Shown in pieces: positions 12,031 through 23,492 of a DNA stretch of 64,000 nucleotides (positions within the stretch are counted from its first letter, which is position 1; every line of letters starts with the position of its first letter). The stretch is from Poecilobothrus nobilitatus. Lineage: Eukaryota > Arthropoda > Insecta > Diptera > Dolichopodidae. Where the stretch lies: assembly GCA_947095535.1 (NCBI GenBank), contig OX352774.1:211284965-211348964 (forward strand), in the 5' to 3' direction. The translations under genes were made by a program, and so were the position numbers. The notes under the pieces are model-generated. The model ran no database searches, was not told where the DNA came from, and worked only from the letters and a program-made list of their open reading frames with translations.

Positions 12031-14073
12031 GTAAGATGACGCAACATAGCTTATAGTAATTCGTTTGTCATACGTACATCGTGTTTGTGCCGTCGCATGT
12101 TTTCCTTTAAGTTTGTAATTCATATGTGTATGTATATACATTTTCTTAAATCTATTTTTCCCAAGAATACTTCCCATATCCGTTCCTCATACAACAGTTT
12201 TGTTGTTTATTTATATTAATGGTCCTAATCTAAGATTTGTATTAAAGAAAGGTAAAAGTTAGTGGTTTTGGTTGTATATCATTAGTACCCATGAATGTTT
12301 AATTTGAAAATTTAATATTTTAATTTAAAAAGGGAAATTAATATTCTAATATAGTGAAAAATAAAAAAAGTTTTGTAGTTAAATATATGTTATAAAATAA
12401 ATTTGTTTGAAACTTTATTAATTTATCCTTGCCTAATAATACTCGAATTTTTTTTTCTATTTGATTAGTTTTTCATGATCTATATTATAATTTTATTTAT
12501 GTATTTCTTTCTTTATTTCGATTACAACATTATGTAAAAATAAATATAAAATCAGTTCTTTATAATTAAATATAAGTAATTACATAGAATGAAATTAAAG
12601 CAATGTATACATATATACATATATATATAATTTCAGTTACTAACAGTGAAAGAACTTTGACCACCATTAAAATTTTTTAATTAATTTCTTGGAAGAATAA
12701 TGAGAATTTATTTGGAAAAATCAATTTTTTTATGTTTTGTAACAAAGATTTGCAAGAATAAATTACAGTTTATTTTTAGTATTAATAAATAAGCTTCATA
12801 ATATATAAAGAATTTTAAATGACTTTGTATATAGGAAAATTTTAGGAAATTATAAATTAATTTCTCATTATAATTTACTAAGAAATTTTTTGAATTTCCA
12901 AAAATATTCTTAAGAAATTTTCTTTTTACAAAGTAATTTTAGATGTTATTTGCAAAATGTATCGCATTTCAAATATGTTTGAAAATCCGCTGAAACAGGA
13001 ATAGAATTTAATTTAATATTTTGGAAAATTTATTATATATTATTTGATTACATATCTTTCATAACCTGACAAATTATACTTATTAATTGCAGTTAATACG
13101 AAAATGATATTCAAATTAAGAAGCATAAACTTTGGTATATTATATTAATTTTTATGAAATTCTGGTTATTGGTATGAATTTTGAATGTACGTCTCCAGAT
13201 AGTTTTATTTATATCTTTATTTTTTTATTGATTGGGTTAAGTACTATTAAAATGTGTTCAACCTTGTTTACTCATTTATCTTTTAAGACATTTTTTCCTT
13301 CTTTTGCATACTTTGGAAAATTTTGTTGTCAAGTTCACGATTAATTTTAATTTTATATTATTTTTTTATTGAACCCAAGATATTTTTAATGAACATTGAA
13401 AGTTTTGTTTACTTATTTTATTTATTCTTAGCATTTTGTAGTAATACTTTATCACATGTTTACTACTTAAGTGCTTTTATAATATAGTTGAACTATTTAT
13501 TTTACTAGGAATAATTTAAGTGTCTGGAATCCCGAATATGAATCCAGGATGTGAAAATAACTTAATTTAAGTTCAATTAATAAAAAAATAGCAGTAAAAA
13601 GGTTTTTTGTTTTTTTTTAAGAAATCATAAAGGTATGTAATAACTCGATCATAAAAGTTCAAAAATATTTCTAAAAATATTTGTATTTCCTGTTAAATTA
13701 AATTCAAAAAATAACAACAAAAGAAAAGCAACAATTACTTTTGAATTGTTTTTTTATGTCTTCATAGGAAAAAGAATTATTATTTTTTTTTTTTTAATAA
13801 AAATAATTTCTCTTTCGATTTTCTAAATTTAAAAAATTCAATTACACACTTTGTCAGTTCAAATTCTATTATAAATTCCATTTTAATATATCCTATATAT
13901 CTTTGAAATTTTTTATTTGAATTTCACTTCAAATTTTTACGGAAGATAAAAAAGAAAATTTCTTTTATCTACAATGTTCTATCAAAATATCTTTAAATTC
14001 GCAATAATGTTTGTTTGAACACTACTAAAAAATATATATAAAAAAAAAAAAAAAATCAAAGGTGGATAGATAT

Positions 14074-14217
14074 TTAACACACATCATTACGGATTGTGTT
14101 TGCTATTGCGGACTGGTCAGAGTACATAAAGGTTCCATTAGAAAGTTTGTAAGTAATGAAATAACAAATAACAATGTTAAAGCAATATAACGACAACATG
14201 ACGATGTCGATAACAAC
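14074..14217 (-). other. candidate terminal exon, 47 codons, possible membrane segment
   Basis: On minus, an acceptor-like TGCGGTTTTAG ends at 14218. The frame that follows is open for 47 codons to a TAA at 14074-14076. It begins VVIDIVMLSLYCFNIVICYF, a stretch hydrophobic enough to span a membrane, and ends ...SAIANTIRNDVC. Codons such as ATC GAC ATC GTC and GAC CAG TCC GCA are unlike the background. A shorter use of the same region is possible from TACTCTGACCAG, preceded by the branch-like CTAAT. The plus strand of the same DNA carries a perfect donor (GTAAGT at 14149). The strand is therefore uncertain, and open runs of this length are common by chance. Confidence 0.17.
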
Positions 14218-15238
14218 CTAAAACCGCAAACACTATCAAGTTTACTTTTTTTTGTTTTAAATTGAAAAAAGAAATAAAAAAAAGGAACAGTATATGATTC
14301 ACGGATTCAACGAAGGAAAGGGACAATTTCCTTATTTTTTTTTTTTTCCGGAAAATATCTATATCTCTTTAAAATGTTGTATCTGGTGTTTTGAGAAGGT
14401 CTGTATTAAAAGTGTTGAACACTAGCAAAAACAAAAAAAACAAAATCAAAACAAAAAATGTGAAATTGCATTTGATAGTGTTGTATTAGAATCCGTTTTA
14501 TTTTTTAATAAAACCCTGAATCCTAATGCGTGTTTTTTTTTTTTTAGTGTTTCTAAATAAAAAAAAAATATTTTTTTTTGTATTGTTTTTTTAATAAATT
14601 CCAAAAAAAAAACAATAGAGAACAGAATAATATGTGTATTATAGAACATATGTTTATATGTAATGTTTATATTAGATATGTAATGGTGAAGTGTTTTTTG
14701 AAATGCTACTAAAACATGCTACGAAACGAAACTTTTCAATTTTTTGTTTTTATCTTTTTTGAATTGAAATAGCATTTTATAGATGGTTAAATTTAAAATT
14801 ACGGCAAGTTGGTTTACAAAAATCACAACATCATTGAATTTCCGCTTAATAAAATTACATGTAAACTTTTTCTTCAATATGTGTTTTAAATGTAAATTTG
14901 GAAATGTTTAAGTGTTGATTTATAAAGACGAAAACATTTTAGAACAGAAAAAGATCGTAACGGATGCTTGTAAAACATTTGATGAAAGCAATGTCTAATT
15001 AAGAGTTCAATATAAAAGTAAAAATCAACTTTCTTTTATAATTAAAACAAAATAATATTGAAAGAAATTTAAGAAAAAATTATTTTATTTTACTTACAGA
15101 TTAATTTTACTTATTCAGAACATAACAAAAATTAAATTTCAAAAACATATTGTTGACTATTGAAATTAAAAATTTTTTAACGCCTAAATATATGCAATTT
15201 TTCTTTAAGTATTGTACCGAGTAATTTTTTCTTTTTTA

Positions 15239-15516
15239 GTGCAGGGGCTTCGGTAGCCTAGTGGATAGGCGTGTGGCGTATTAATCGAAGGAGTGTGGGT
15301 TCGATCCCTGCACAGGTCGTAAGTGTTTTTTTCTTTACATACCCCCCTTACGACCAAATATAATGTAAATATATAGTATATAATATAAACAAAATAAATA
15401 ATATTAGTATATAATTTAATAATAGTATAAAAACCTATAATGGCCTTAGTAGCCGATGGTTTAATAATATTGCACTACATTAATGTATGTAATATTAATA
15501 TAAATAAATAAATAAA
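15239..15516 (+). mobile_element. SINE S1 with tRNA-like head
   Basis: The head has a Pol III A box TAGCCTAGTGG (15254-15264) and B box GTTCGATCC (15299-15307), both fitting the consensus, and its ends GTGCAGGGG and CCCTGCAC could pair. It resembles an arginine-type tRNA head (CCTAGTGGATAGGCG) but does not fold as a clean tRNA, so I call it a SINE and not a tRNA gene. A tail of about 200 bp follows, containing GGCCTTAGTAGCCGATGG, and it ends in (TAAA)n at about 15498-15516. The element abuts S2 in the opposite orientation. Confidence 0.7.
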
Positions 15517-15710
15517 TTTTTTTAGTGCATTTCCCTGCCACATAAATGTAACAACGAAATTACACAGTCTTTCCTTTTCAGACGTGACTATACATGTCTT
15601 AAGGGAGAATATTACTATTTCAACGTGTGGTGGGATTCGAACCCACACTCCCTCGGAGTTTATAGCGTATTTTATAAGCTCTAGCCCACTAGGCCATCAA
15701 GGCCCCCGTA
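15517..15710 (-). mobile_element. SINE S2, most complete copy
   Basis: Read on minus, the head carries the A box TGGCCTAGTGG (15686-15696) and B box GGTTCGAATCC (15633-15643). The S2 body follows (CTGAAAAGGAAAGACTGTGT, then CATTTATGTGGCAG, then AAATGCACTAAAAAAA). The head contains an extra AT-rich segment of about 25 bp between the boxes. It shares GGAGTGTGGGTTCGA with the S1 head, so the two families have related promoters but unrelated tails. It sits tail to tail against S1, with A runs meeting at about 15516. Confidence 0.75.
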
Positions 15711-18185
15711 ATATATTACTATATAAATTAATATAACATTCATCCTACTAAGGCTTTATTATTTAGTAATAGGGAATTATTTAGTAATTTTACATTATCA
15801 ACCATTTATAATGTTAAAATACATAAATAAATAAATATACGGAAATGCTATTAATTAGTTAAACAAACTGTGATGACAGAATTTAATTGAATAGGACCAG
15901 AGCAATAGTAGAGCAATGAAATAGGAGTAGATAATAGTAAATTTAACCTAGCTTGGCAATTTTCTTATAGAAGATTTATCTAATTTAAGTTTTTCATTAA
16001 CAAGAGTCAAAAAATGAGATTACCAACATTTATAACTTTAAAATTTTTTACGTACCTAAATAATAATTTTTCATACTATAAATAATGGACAAACTTAATA
16101 AAATATTCTAAAATCCCGACTGTGCTTTAAAAAAAATTGACAAAATCAATATATTACGGTTTTCTATTTCCGGTAAGTAGTTTTATCATTTGTTTTATTT
16201 TCATTTAGACTGTTTCCATTGTTCAAAGTTCTAGCACAATATAGAGAATGAATTGAAATGCTGTACATAAAGAAAAACAATAGATTTGTATAGGGAAATA
16301 AATGAAATTTATATATTTTTTTTTATGGTATGCTAAGTTTTATTAAATCATTTTAAACATAGATGGGATCAGATATAAAACAAAAATATGAGCAAATGTT
16401 TATTTATATTTTAAATTTTATTAGGACTTAATTAGATGAAAAATATAAATTGAGATGCATTTGATTTAATTTTTTTTTTTCAAATTTTCTTTTCTAAGAA
16501 ATTTTTAATGTAACGTAACAAATTGAATTTTATTTTAATTTATTTACTTTAATATATTATATCTTTCCTAATAATAATTACAAATATTTACAAATATTCT
16601 TTACAAATGAAACATAATATAAGTTCAATAAATATATATGACATATTTGACATTATTATAACTTAGAATTAATTAACTACACTGTGTGTTGCAGTAATAT
16701 CCATTCCAAGGAGAGTTAACTATTAATAGAAAATGTGAGGAAATGAAACTTTTCTTAGCTTCCAGACGAGTTTATTTATTTTTATTTATAAATTCTACTG
16801 GTCTACGTCTCTTGTTAGTTCGTTCTTTCGTTAATTCGTTCTTTGAATGTTGCTATGATCTGACAACCATAAAAGTGTAATTTAAGATAGCCACATAAAC
16901 GATAGTTCACTTATTTTGGGTGTGATTATGACTGATACAATAGATGTGATGTACGCCTATCAATACATAAGAACGCGTTGTTATCTGGTAGTGTTGCTCC
17001 TTATAATATGGTTTTGCATGCTTTCCTGGGAAATGTTTACTGTATTGAAAGACACCAGTGTTATTTATTGTATTAATTTTGTGCCATCACTAATAATAGG
17101 ATAATAGTTTAGGGAACAACATTATAAATAACTTTAATTAAAGTTGATACAAAAACCTAAAGTGAAGATCTTATCAAGAGTGAAGAGTGATTGTAAATAA
17201 CTTTTAGTAACAACAAATAGTAATAACTAATAGTTATATACATAGTTAAAGTAGTAATACAGAATCTTTAGATTCTTTAAAAAAGATTTTCTTAAAAGTT
17301 GTAACACCAGAAACCAATACTAATGACTCCTTTAAAAATTAAAAAAGTCTGTGGAAAGGAGTCTTTTTAGTTAAATTATGATATAAAAAAATTACAATTA
17401 TTTTTTGGCAATGCTTAATTAAAAATTACCAATTTTAATATGTATTGTGTGTGATATTCTAAAGAATTTTTAAATTCACGAATACACAATGAATGCTTTC
17501 ATTGTTTTTAAATAGAAAGAAAATTCTATCAAATAAAATTTAAAAAACATGCACTGAATATTGTATGTTTATGGAAACCACATTGAAAAACTAAAACAAA
17601 AGTATTATCTATGAAAATTTAAACAAAAATCTAATATTAAATTTTCCGTTCAATTAAAGAAAAAAAAAATGGTATTAATCTGCATTTGTGAACAAAGTTT
17701 TTTAGATATTCTTTTTTTTTTTAACAATTTTAAAGTAAATGAATATAGAAAGTTTGTACCTTTTATTGAATTTTAACTTTTTTAATTATGTTATAGGTGA
17801 TCTGCTTGTACTAATAAAAGTATAAAAGTAAAAATGAATTTTAAACAATCACAGTATAAACATATTAAAAAAAAAGAAAAAATGTGCGTGAAATTTTCAT
17901 TAAAAATCATAAAATTTTATGTTGCCATAAAAACTATTAAAAGATTGCTTTAAACTTATTGAATTTAAATTCGATGATATCTGAATATTCTTTATATAAA
18001 TACATATATGAATTTTCCAATTTTACTTTACAATAAACATGGCTCTATGTTGATTTTGTATTAAAATGAATCCATTTATATGCCTTACTCAATGGTTTGG
18101 AAATTATTTTTTATCTACAATATTTTACTTAACTTAATGTACCTAACTACAAATGCAATTTTAAAATTAATTTAAAAATAAAATG
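15711..18185. other. AT-rich stretch with one candidate small ORF
   Basis: Near 15735-15775 CCTACTAAGGCTTTATTATT may be a further eroded S1-tail relative. The only gene-like region is 16928-17104, listed separately. The rest is A/T-rich sequence with no repeat or RNA signal that I can support. Confidence 0.5.
16928..17104 (+). CDS. candidate 58-aa membrane micropeptide
   Basis: An ATG with A at -3 opens a 58-codon frame that ends in two adjacent stops (TAA TAG). The predicted peptide has a short hydrophilic N-terminus (MTDTIDVMYAYQYIRTRC), one clear hydrophobic span (YLVVLLLIIWFCMLSW, about residues 19-34) and a tail with Cys, Lys and Asp. Codons such as GCC, ACG, CGT, CTG, GTG, CTC, TCC and TGG are less A+T-rich than the surroundings. 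A TATAAA-like TTATAAATTC lies about 140 bp upstream. I recognise no family, and an ORF of this length can arise by chance. A TM micropeptide or a piece of an old receptor-like exon are the alternatives. Confidence 0.2.
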   Translation: MTDTIDVMYAYQYIRTRCYLVVLLLIIWFCMLSWEMFTVLKDTSVIYCINFVPSLIIG

Positions 18186-18935
18186 AACAAGACAGAATGT
18201 AAACTAATGGTGTTGAAAAGCGCACAAATTCAAAAGACAATACAAACTGTTTAGAATTGTGACTTGCACCAAAATTTCATATAACAAGAAAAAAAGTCAA
18301 AATAGGACTTTTTTGTTATTTTGAGGGTCTGTAACTCCGGAACCCTATACTAGTATAACTAAGAAAAAACTTTAACACACGTAAAAATATATTACTAAAG
18401 CTTTAATGTTTTTGTCTTGCCGAAGAAAAAGTAGTTTGGAAAAAAAAATTTTTTTGAAAAATAAACAGGCGCCTAAGTTACAGGTGTCTAAAAATAGCAA
18501 ATTTTCAATTTTTGAGCCTTAATAACTCTTAAACATAAGGTGGTACAAAAAATTTTTTGAGAAAACTTATACTTATTCCAAAAGTTCTTCGTTAGTTAGA
18601 AAACTCATGCAAAATTTCACATAACGGTAAATTTAAATACTAAATTTAAAAAAATTGCATACTTTGGATATTGATTTAAAAAGGTAAAAAAATTTCCGTC
18701 GAATGGCGTTTTTAAATTAAAAAATGTTAAGTAGAACCTGAGATATATGCGTTTAAAAATATAGGGCTTTTTTAAAGTTTGGAGAGCTGTATCTCCGTAA
18801 TGGATGGGACTACATGAAAAAGTTGTTCTATTTTCCTCTCTCTTTAACAATGTAGAAGTTTTGAAGTTGAACGGATGGACAGAGTGAAATAGGCACATTT
18901 TTTCAAATTTTTTTTGAAAATATGCTAAAAATAAT
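18186..18935 (+). repeat. R1 dispersed repeat, copy a (full length)
   Basis: R1 starts AAGACAGAATGTAAAC, then ...AAAGCGCACAAATTC... and CTGTTTAGAATTGTGACTTG. It continues through blocks such as CATAACGGTAAATTTAAA, GAACCTGAGATATATGCG, GGAGAGCTGTATCTCCGTAA and GGATGGACAGAGTGAAAT, and ends near GAAAATATGCTAAAA. Five more copies occur in the window: 40740-41265 minus, 42424-43765 minus, 48890-49605 plus, 53490-53812 plus and 59345-59622 plus. In copy c the subterminal GCGCACATTTCC and the other end GGAAATGTGCTAAA are inverted relatives, suggesting a DNA transposon. The 107-codon minus frame inside it is not conserved and is not a gene. Confidence 0.75.
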
Positions 18936-19074
18936 CCCAAAAAGTTTGAAAACTTAAAATTGTATTCGCAAAAATTGATAATATCTGAATGTGTTAATTT
19001 TTATTTAATTAAATTTTATAGTTTACTGGTATTTAAGAAAACTTGAGATTTTAATAATTGTGGTTTTTGTTTTT

Positions 19075-19330
19075 AAATATGGTGTTTTTTTCTTTTTTTT
19101 ATACGAAAATCCAAGAAGTCAGAAGTTTTGTGGAAAATCCAAGAAGTCATACCGATTCTTCCAGATAGGGTTGTACTTGAACTTTAACCAACCAAAATTA
19201 TTCTCCTTTCAACCAAACCTTAGGGTTGGAATCTTTAATACTAATATTATACAATTTATTGGTTCATGAGATAGGGATCTGGAAGAGATTCTTCGGAAAA
19301 AGTAATTTAGAAAAAATTTAGGATGATTAA
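19075..19330 (+). repeat. R3 dispersed repeat, copy a
   Basis: After a T-rich run the sequence reads TACGAAAATCCAAGAAGTCA, CTTTCAACCAAACCTTAGGG, GGAATCTTTAATACTAATAT and GAGATAGGGATCTGGAAGAG. The same blocks in the same order recur at 62785-62995. The two copies have diverged by many substitutions and small indels, so this is an old dispersed repeat of unknown class. The 69-codon frame here is not conserved in the other copy. Confidence 0.6.
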
Positions 19331-22300
19331 GAAAATTTGATGGAACATTTTGAAGAAATATGTTAATAATGCTTTAGGGATGGGCACATGTAGAACTCAT
19401 AATATTCGTTTAATAATAATATAGGTTTTTAATCAATAATAAAAATGAAAAACAAAACAAAACAAAAATAAGAGTTAAGAACCTTAAAATTTTGAATTAC
19501 TGTCATTTTCTAGCGAGAGTACATTTTAAATCCCAAAATGAAAGTTTCAGCTATTCAGTTAACTAATTACCTAACAAATTCGATTAGGTACAATTTAAAA
19601 TTGATTTTTTACTTAAGTGTATGTAATTCGGTTATCTGGTTTTATTGCCCAGAGTGAAAAGCTAAAGTCTAAATTTATTAAAAACAAAAACCTTAAATTC
19701 TAAAAATTGGAATTTAAATTTATAATGTAATAATTTTATAAAGGATTCCAAGTTAATGAATTTGTATTTTTCGTTAAAATTTGGTACAATTTAAAATCTT
19801 TTTCTAATATCTTTATCTCATATCATTCCTCTAAATGTATTTCAATAATATTTTTAAAATACTTAATAAAGAATTTCCTTTTGATTATAATAAATTTATT
19901 TCTATCTTCCATATTTTCCAGAAAAAGTCTTTCAATGAATTTTATTAAATGTACTTAATAACAAATTTTCCTTATATTTAAATAATTGTGAATTAATTTC
20001 ACTTCCATTTTCTTTTCAATAAAAATCATAAATATTTATTCAAATGACATTCAAATCATTAGAACTTAAACCATAATCTAAAGATAATTTAATTTTACCT
20101 TTTTAACAAATTTATTTAAATGTCAGAACATTTTCCACTGACATTATTAAAATTATTATACCGTTCTTTTTGTTTTTGTTGTTTTTTATTCAAAAAAACA
20201 AAAAAAATAATAAAATAACAAAATTACTTTAAATTAATCTGTTTTAGGATAATATTTTCATCAAAACAAAAAAAAATTTCATCTGATGAAAGTAATCCTT
20301 TATACTTTTAACTTTCAATTATGCATATCTTTATTTTCAGGATTTTTAAAGAACATTTTGAAGAAAATGTATGATGTGATGTGATGATTTTTACTTTGTT
20401 TGTCTATTTATGTGGTTCTTGACATAATATACGAGTAGGTTTTATTTTATCAAATGGGTGATAAAACGACTTCAATATTAGGCTACTCGGTCGATTTTAA
20501 TATATTTGTAATCATGATAGATAATTTTTCTTAAAAAGTCCCCAAAAATTATTATAGGTTACTCTAATTTTCTGACAAATAAATTAGAATCTGGATGTAC
20601 AATACTACAAGCATACGTTTTAAAAAAAAACACTTTACATAAAACAAAAATGTACATTTTTTTACCTGTAAATTTTAATACTCACTTATTTAAGTTTTTT
20701 TTTTTTTTTTGTAATTTTCTATGTAAAATTTAAGGACTAAAAGAAAAGGATCTAGGACAATATTAAAATAATTTATCTTAAAATAACTGCATGTTAAAAA
20801 AAAAAAATAAAGATATAAATATATACAATATCCTTATTGTTGAGATTGAGCTTTATTCCTGATTCTATAGCAGGACTGATTGGAATGAGATTGGGAATAG
20901 AAAAGAAAATTAAGTTAAATAAAATGTAAAAAGAAAAAATAAATATCGCTTGACTTCCTGCTTCCCTGCCTGCCTACCTGTAACATGAAACTTAGTGTAT
21001 TTGAGAATTGAGTGATTGAAGTAAAATAAAATTAAAAAAAAAAAAACAAAATAATAAAAATATTTTCGATCAATGTATACACCATAATACTTACTATAGA
21101 GAACCAGAACAAATAATATAAAAGAAAACAAAAAAATAAAAAAAACTTCAAAATTTTTTATGTCCAATTTAATTTCATGTCACGTTATAAACATTTTTTG
21201 TTTTGTTATGTCCTTTTTTGTTTCCTTTTCAAAGAAAACAAAGACAAAAAGAAATCGTTAATAACAAATTCAATAGATTGGTACTAATGTATATATGCTA
21301 TACCTTTCACAATGGTATTTTGAAATAAAGTTAAAACTGTTGAAAATATCTTTTTGTTTTAGAATTCGATGACAAAGAAATCATCACCAATCAAGATGGC
21401 AGTATAAGAGTGGGAGATTAGTAGTTTTATTATTATTATTATTATTTTTTTTTTTTTATAGATTGATGAAATTAAACAAGGATATTTTTATTAAAATTTT
21501 ATTCTTTCTACTGTTAACATATCGTGTTTTATTCTTATTAAAATTTTTGCTATTATAAAATGTTTTGGAATAGTTACAAAAAAGATACAACAGATTTTAA
21601 TTTTAGTTTAAGATTAATATCCAAAATAGTTTTTAACTAGGTTTAAGAAAAGCAAAGCTATTTTGACTGCCACATCTTAGCAATTTGCAGTATTATGTAT
21701 TTTTAGACTGCCATATTTTGGCAGTATTATGAATTTCGATTAAAATTTACATCTAACGAAATAATAAATCTTTTGAGAATAAAAAACAAATCGCCTGAAA
21801 GAATCCTTCCCAATTAAAACGTTTTAGTCTCACAAAATCAAATTATGTTTAGGAATGAAAAAAGAAACTACCACAATAAAATTTAAAAGAAAAAAATTAC
21901 AAAAAAAAAACACAACATACCATAACACAACAAAAAAAAAAAAAAATAAAAGAAAATAAAGGAAAATAACATAAGAGAATTTTGAATAAGAAAAGAAAAG
22001 AAAAGAAAATCCCTAATAGGTATGCCAATAATACTTTAAACAAAAAAAAAAAAAAAAATGGGGGCTTAATATTTCCAATTTGAATTAAGTGGATTCTTTT
22101 TATGTTTCTTTTAAAGTTAAATTTTAATTTACAAGTAGATTAAAAATTGATATACCTTTTTGAATACATATCAGTTATTAAAGGAAATGAAATTGTTTTT
22201 AATTTAAGAGTGAATAAAAATAGTTGAATAAAATTTTTAGATCAATTACTCTAATATTTCCAAGAGAATCCTTCAACTCTAATTAAATAGCAGCTCTGTC

Positions 22301-23170
22301 TTATTTAAACTTACAAGAAAATCAGAGAAATATAAGTTTAATTTTTCGGAAAATAAAACAAATGTCGAAACTTTTAGTTTACCCAATTCTAATAAAATCC
22401 TATTGTTGTTTAAAAACGATATTTTTTATTATTTTAATTTTTTTACCTTTAATTTAATTTGCATTTATAGAAAATTGAGAAAATTACTTGATATTATCAT
22501 AATGTAGAACATAAGATAAAACGAAACAAAAGAAAAAAAAAGAAAATTCAATACATAATAAAAAAAAAAAACAGTTGAAATATTGAATTAAAAACAAAAT
22601 ATTGTTTGTTTTTTTTTTTTGAATAATTTTGAATTGGATTTTCTATAATTTTCATAAGGACCTTATTTAATTTTCTATTAAATTGGAAAAGAAATATTGT
22701 TTTTTTTTATTAAAAAACAATTTTTTTTTTAAATTTGTATGCTCTACTTTTAAAATAATGTAAATCCATGTTTAGTGGATGATGGAATGATATATCATAA
22801 ATCTCACACAAGCTTTAATAAACAAAAAAAACGATTTTTCCAAGGACAAGTAGTAAATGAATTAGTAATAATTACCATTGGATTTTAAAAAAATATACTT
22901 TAAATTTGGTAATAATCAATTGACAATTAAAAACAAGCTCAGTTTAGTTAATAAAATCGGATAGCTTTCAGGTATCCTTCATATTTATTTTTATATTTAC
23001 AATATTTGTAATTTGTAGCTTTTCCTATAAGTAAATTAAGCTACTACGACATCTTTAAAAATCCACTTTTCTATTATTTAAACTTATTAACTAAAGTTAA
23101 ATTAAGTCATAAAAATTACAATACACCAACCCAGTTGTTAATAAAATTATTATTTTTCTTTTAATAATTT
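19331..23170. other. AT-rich stretch with one candidate terminal exon
   Basis: The stretch holds poly-A/T tracts, a (TTA)n run at 21427-21445 and an (AAAAG)n run at 21990-22009. A GCCT-type short repeat lies around 20955-20980 (CCTGCTTCCCTGCCTGCC). The island at 21363-21421 is listed separately. Nothing else is gene-like. Confidence 0.5.
21363..21421 (+). other. candidate 3'-terminal coding exon
   Basis: A strong pyrimidine tract and acceptor, ATATCTTTTTGTTTTAG, ends at 21362. The next 59 nt read, after two leftover bases, FDDKEIITNQDGSIRVGD and then TAG at 21419-21421. The codons (TTC GAT GAC AAA GAA ATC ATC ACC AAT CAA GAT GGC AGT) look like ordinary fly coding sequence, and the region stands out from A+T-rich flanks that return to TTA repeats right after the stop. 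The peptide is hydrophilic, as expected of a cytoplasmic or extracellular C-terminal tail. I do not recognise the protein. The minus strand is also open over this stretch but lacks a good acceptor. This is the best exon candidate of the window. Confidence 0.35.
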
Positions 23171-23245
23171 TCACCATTGGACGAATTGGTTGATGTTATA
23201 ACAGACCATTGTGTTATAAAGAACTTTTTCTGCACCTATCCCAGT
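23171..23245 (-). other. candidate terminal exon on minus with textbook acceptor
   Basis: On minus, a branch-like CTAAC about 30 nt upstream and the tract ATTTTGCCTTTTCCTTGACAG precede position 23245. The frame that starts with ACT is open for 24 codons, TGIGAEKVLY...INQFVQW, to a TGA at 23171-23173. No downstream donor is convincing, so it would be a last exon. Caution: the plus strand of the same region ends in AATAAA and an A run at 23450-23467, so the whole segment may be a retroposed sequence instead. Confidence 0.2.
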
Positions 23246-23467
23246 CTGTCAAGGAAAAGGCAAAATGATCTCGTTAGTTTCTCGGTAGTTATCTCGGTAG
23301 TTTTCTAATATTTAAGTTAACTCTATGATTTGGATCTGACAAATTCTTAAAGGTTCTTCAGTAAAAGTGGTATCAAATGTAGCTGCTGTAATATGTAGTT
23401 GCTCCTACGTTTTGAAGGTGCATTACGAACCTGATACTCAGTCTTCGTCAATAAAAAAAAAAAAAAA
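23246..23467 (+). other. unidentified higher-complexity segment ending in AATAAA and an A tract
   Basis: This segment is more complex than its flanks and ends CAGTCTTCGTCAATAAAAAA with A residues to 23467, like the 3' end of a retroposed transcript or a SINE/LINE tail. CTCGGTAGTT is repeated at about 23281 and 23293. A minus frame of 33 codons (ending ...LQQLHLIPLLLKNL) is also open here. I found no second copy in the window and no clear target duplication. Confidence 0.3.
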
Positions 23468-23492
23468 TTGTTGGTATTTAATTATAAAGTAA

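Larger units (their letters stand above)
10900..15238. other. AT-rich stretch with two candidate exon islands
   Basis: Most of this stretch is A/T tracts without recognisable genes. Two islands are annotated separately: 11994-12030 (plus) and 14074-14217 (minus). A 98-codon minus frame at 11160-11456 opens with a non-ATG codon, has no recognisable domain and is not called. A 70-codon plus frame at 13132-13344 is T-rich and also not called. Confidence 0.5.

Noticed and set aside
13132..13344. 70-codon plus frame with a hydrophobic run and cysteines
   Set aside because: It is T-rich throughout, with no promoter, splice or family support; the hydrophobicity follows from composition.
15239..15313. 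A functional tRNA gene
   Set aside because: The Pol III boxes fit, but the arms do not form a proper cloverleaf and a SINE tail follows.
18617..18940. 107-codon minus frame, the longest in the window
   Set aside because: It lies inside repeat R1a and crosses its end; the other R1 copies do not keep the frame.
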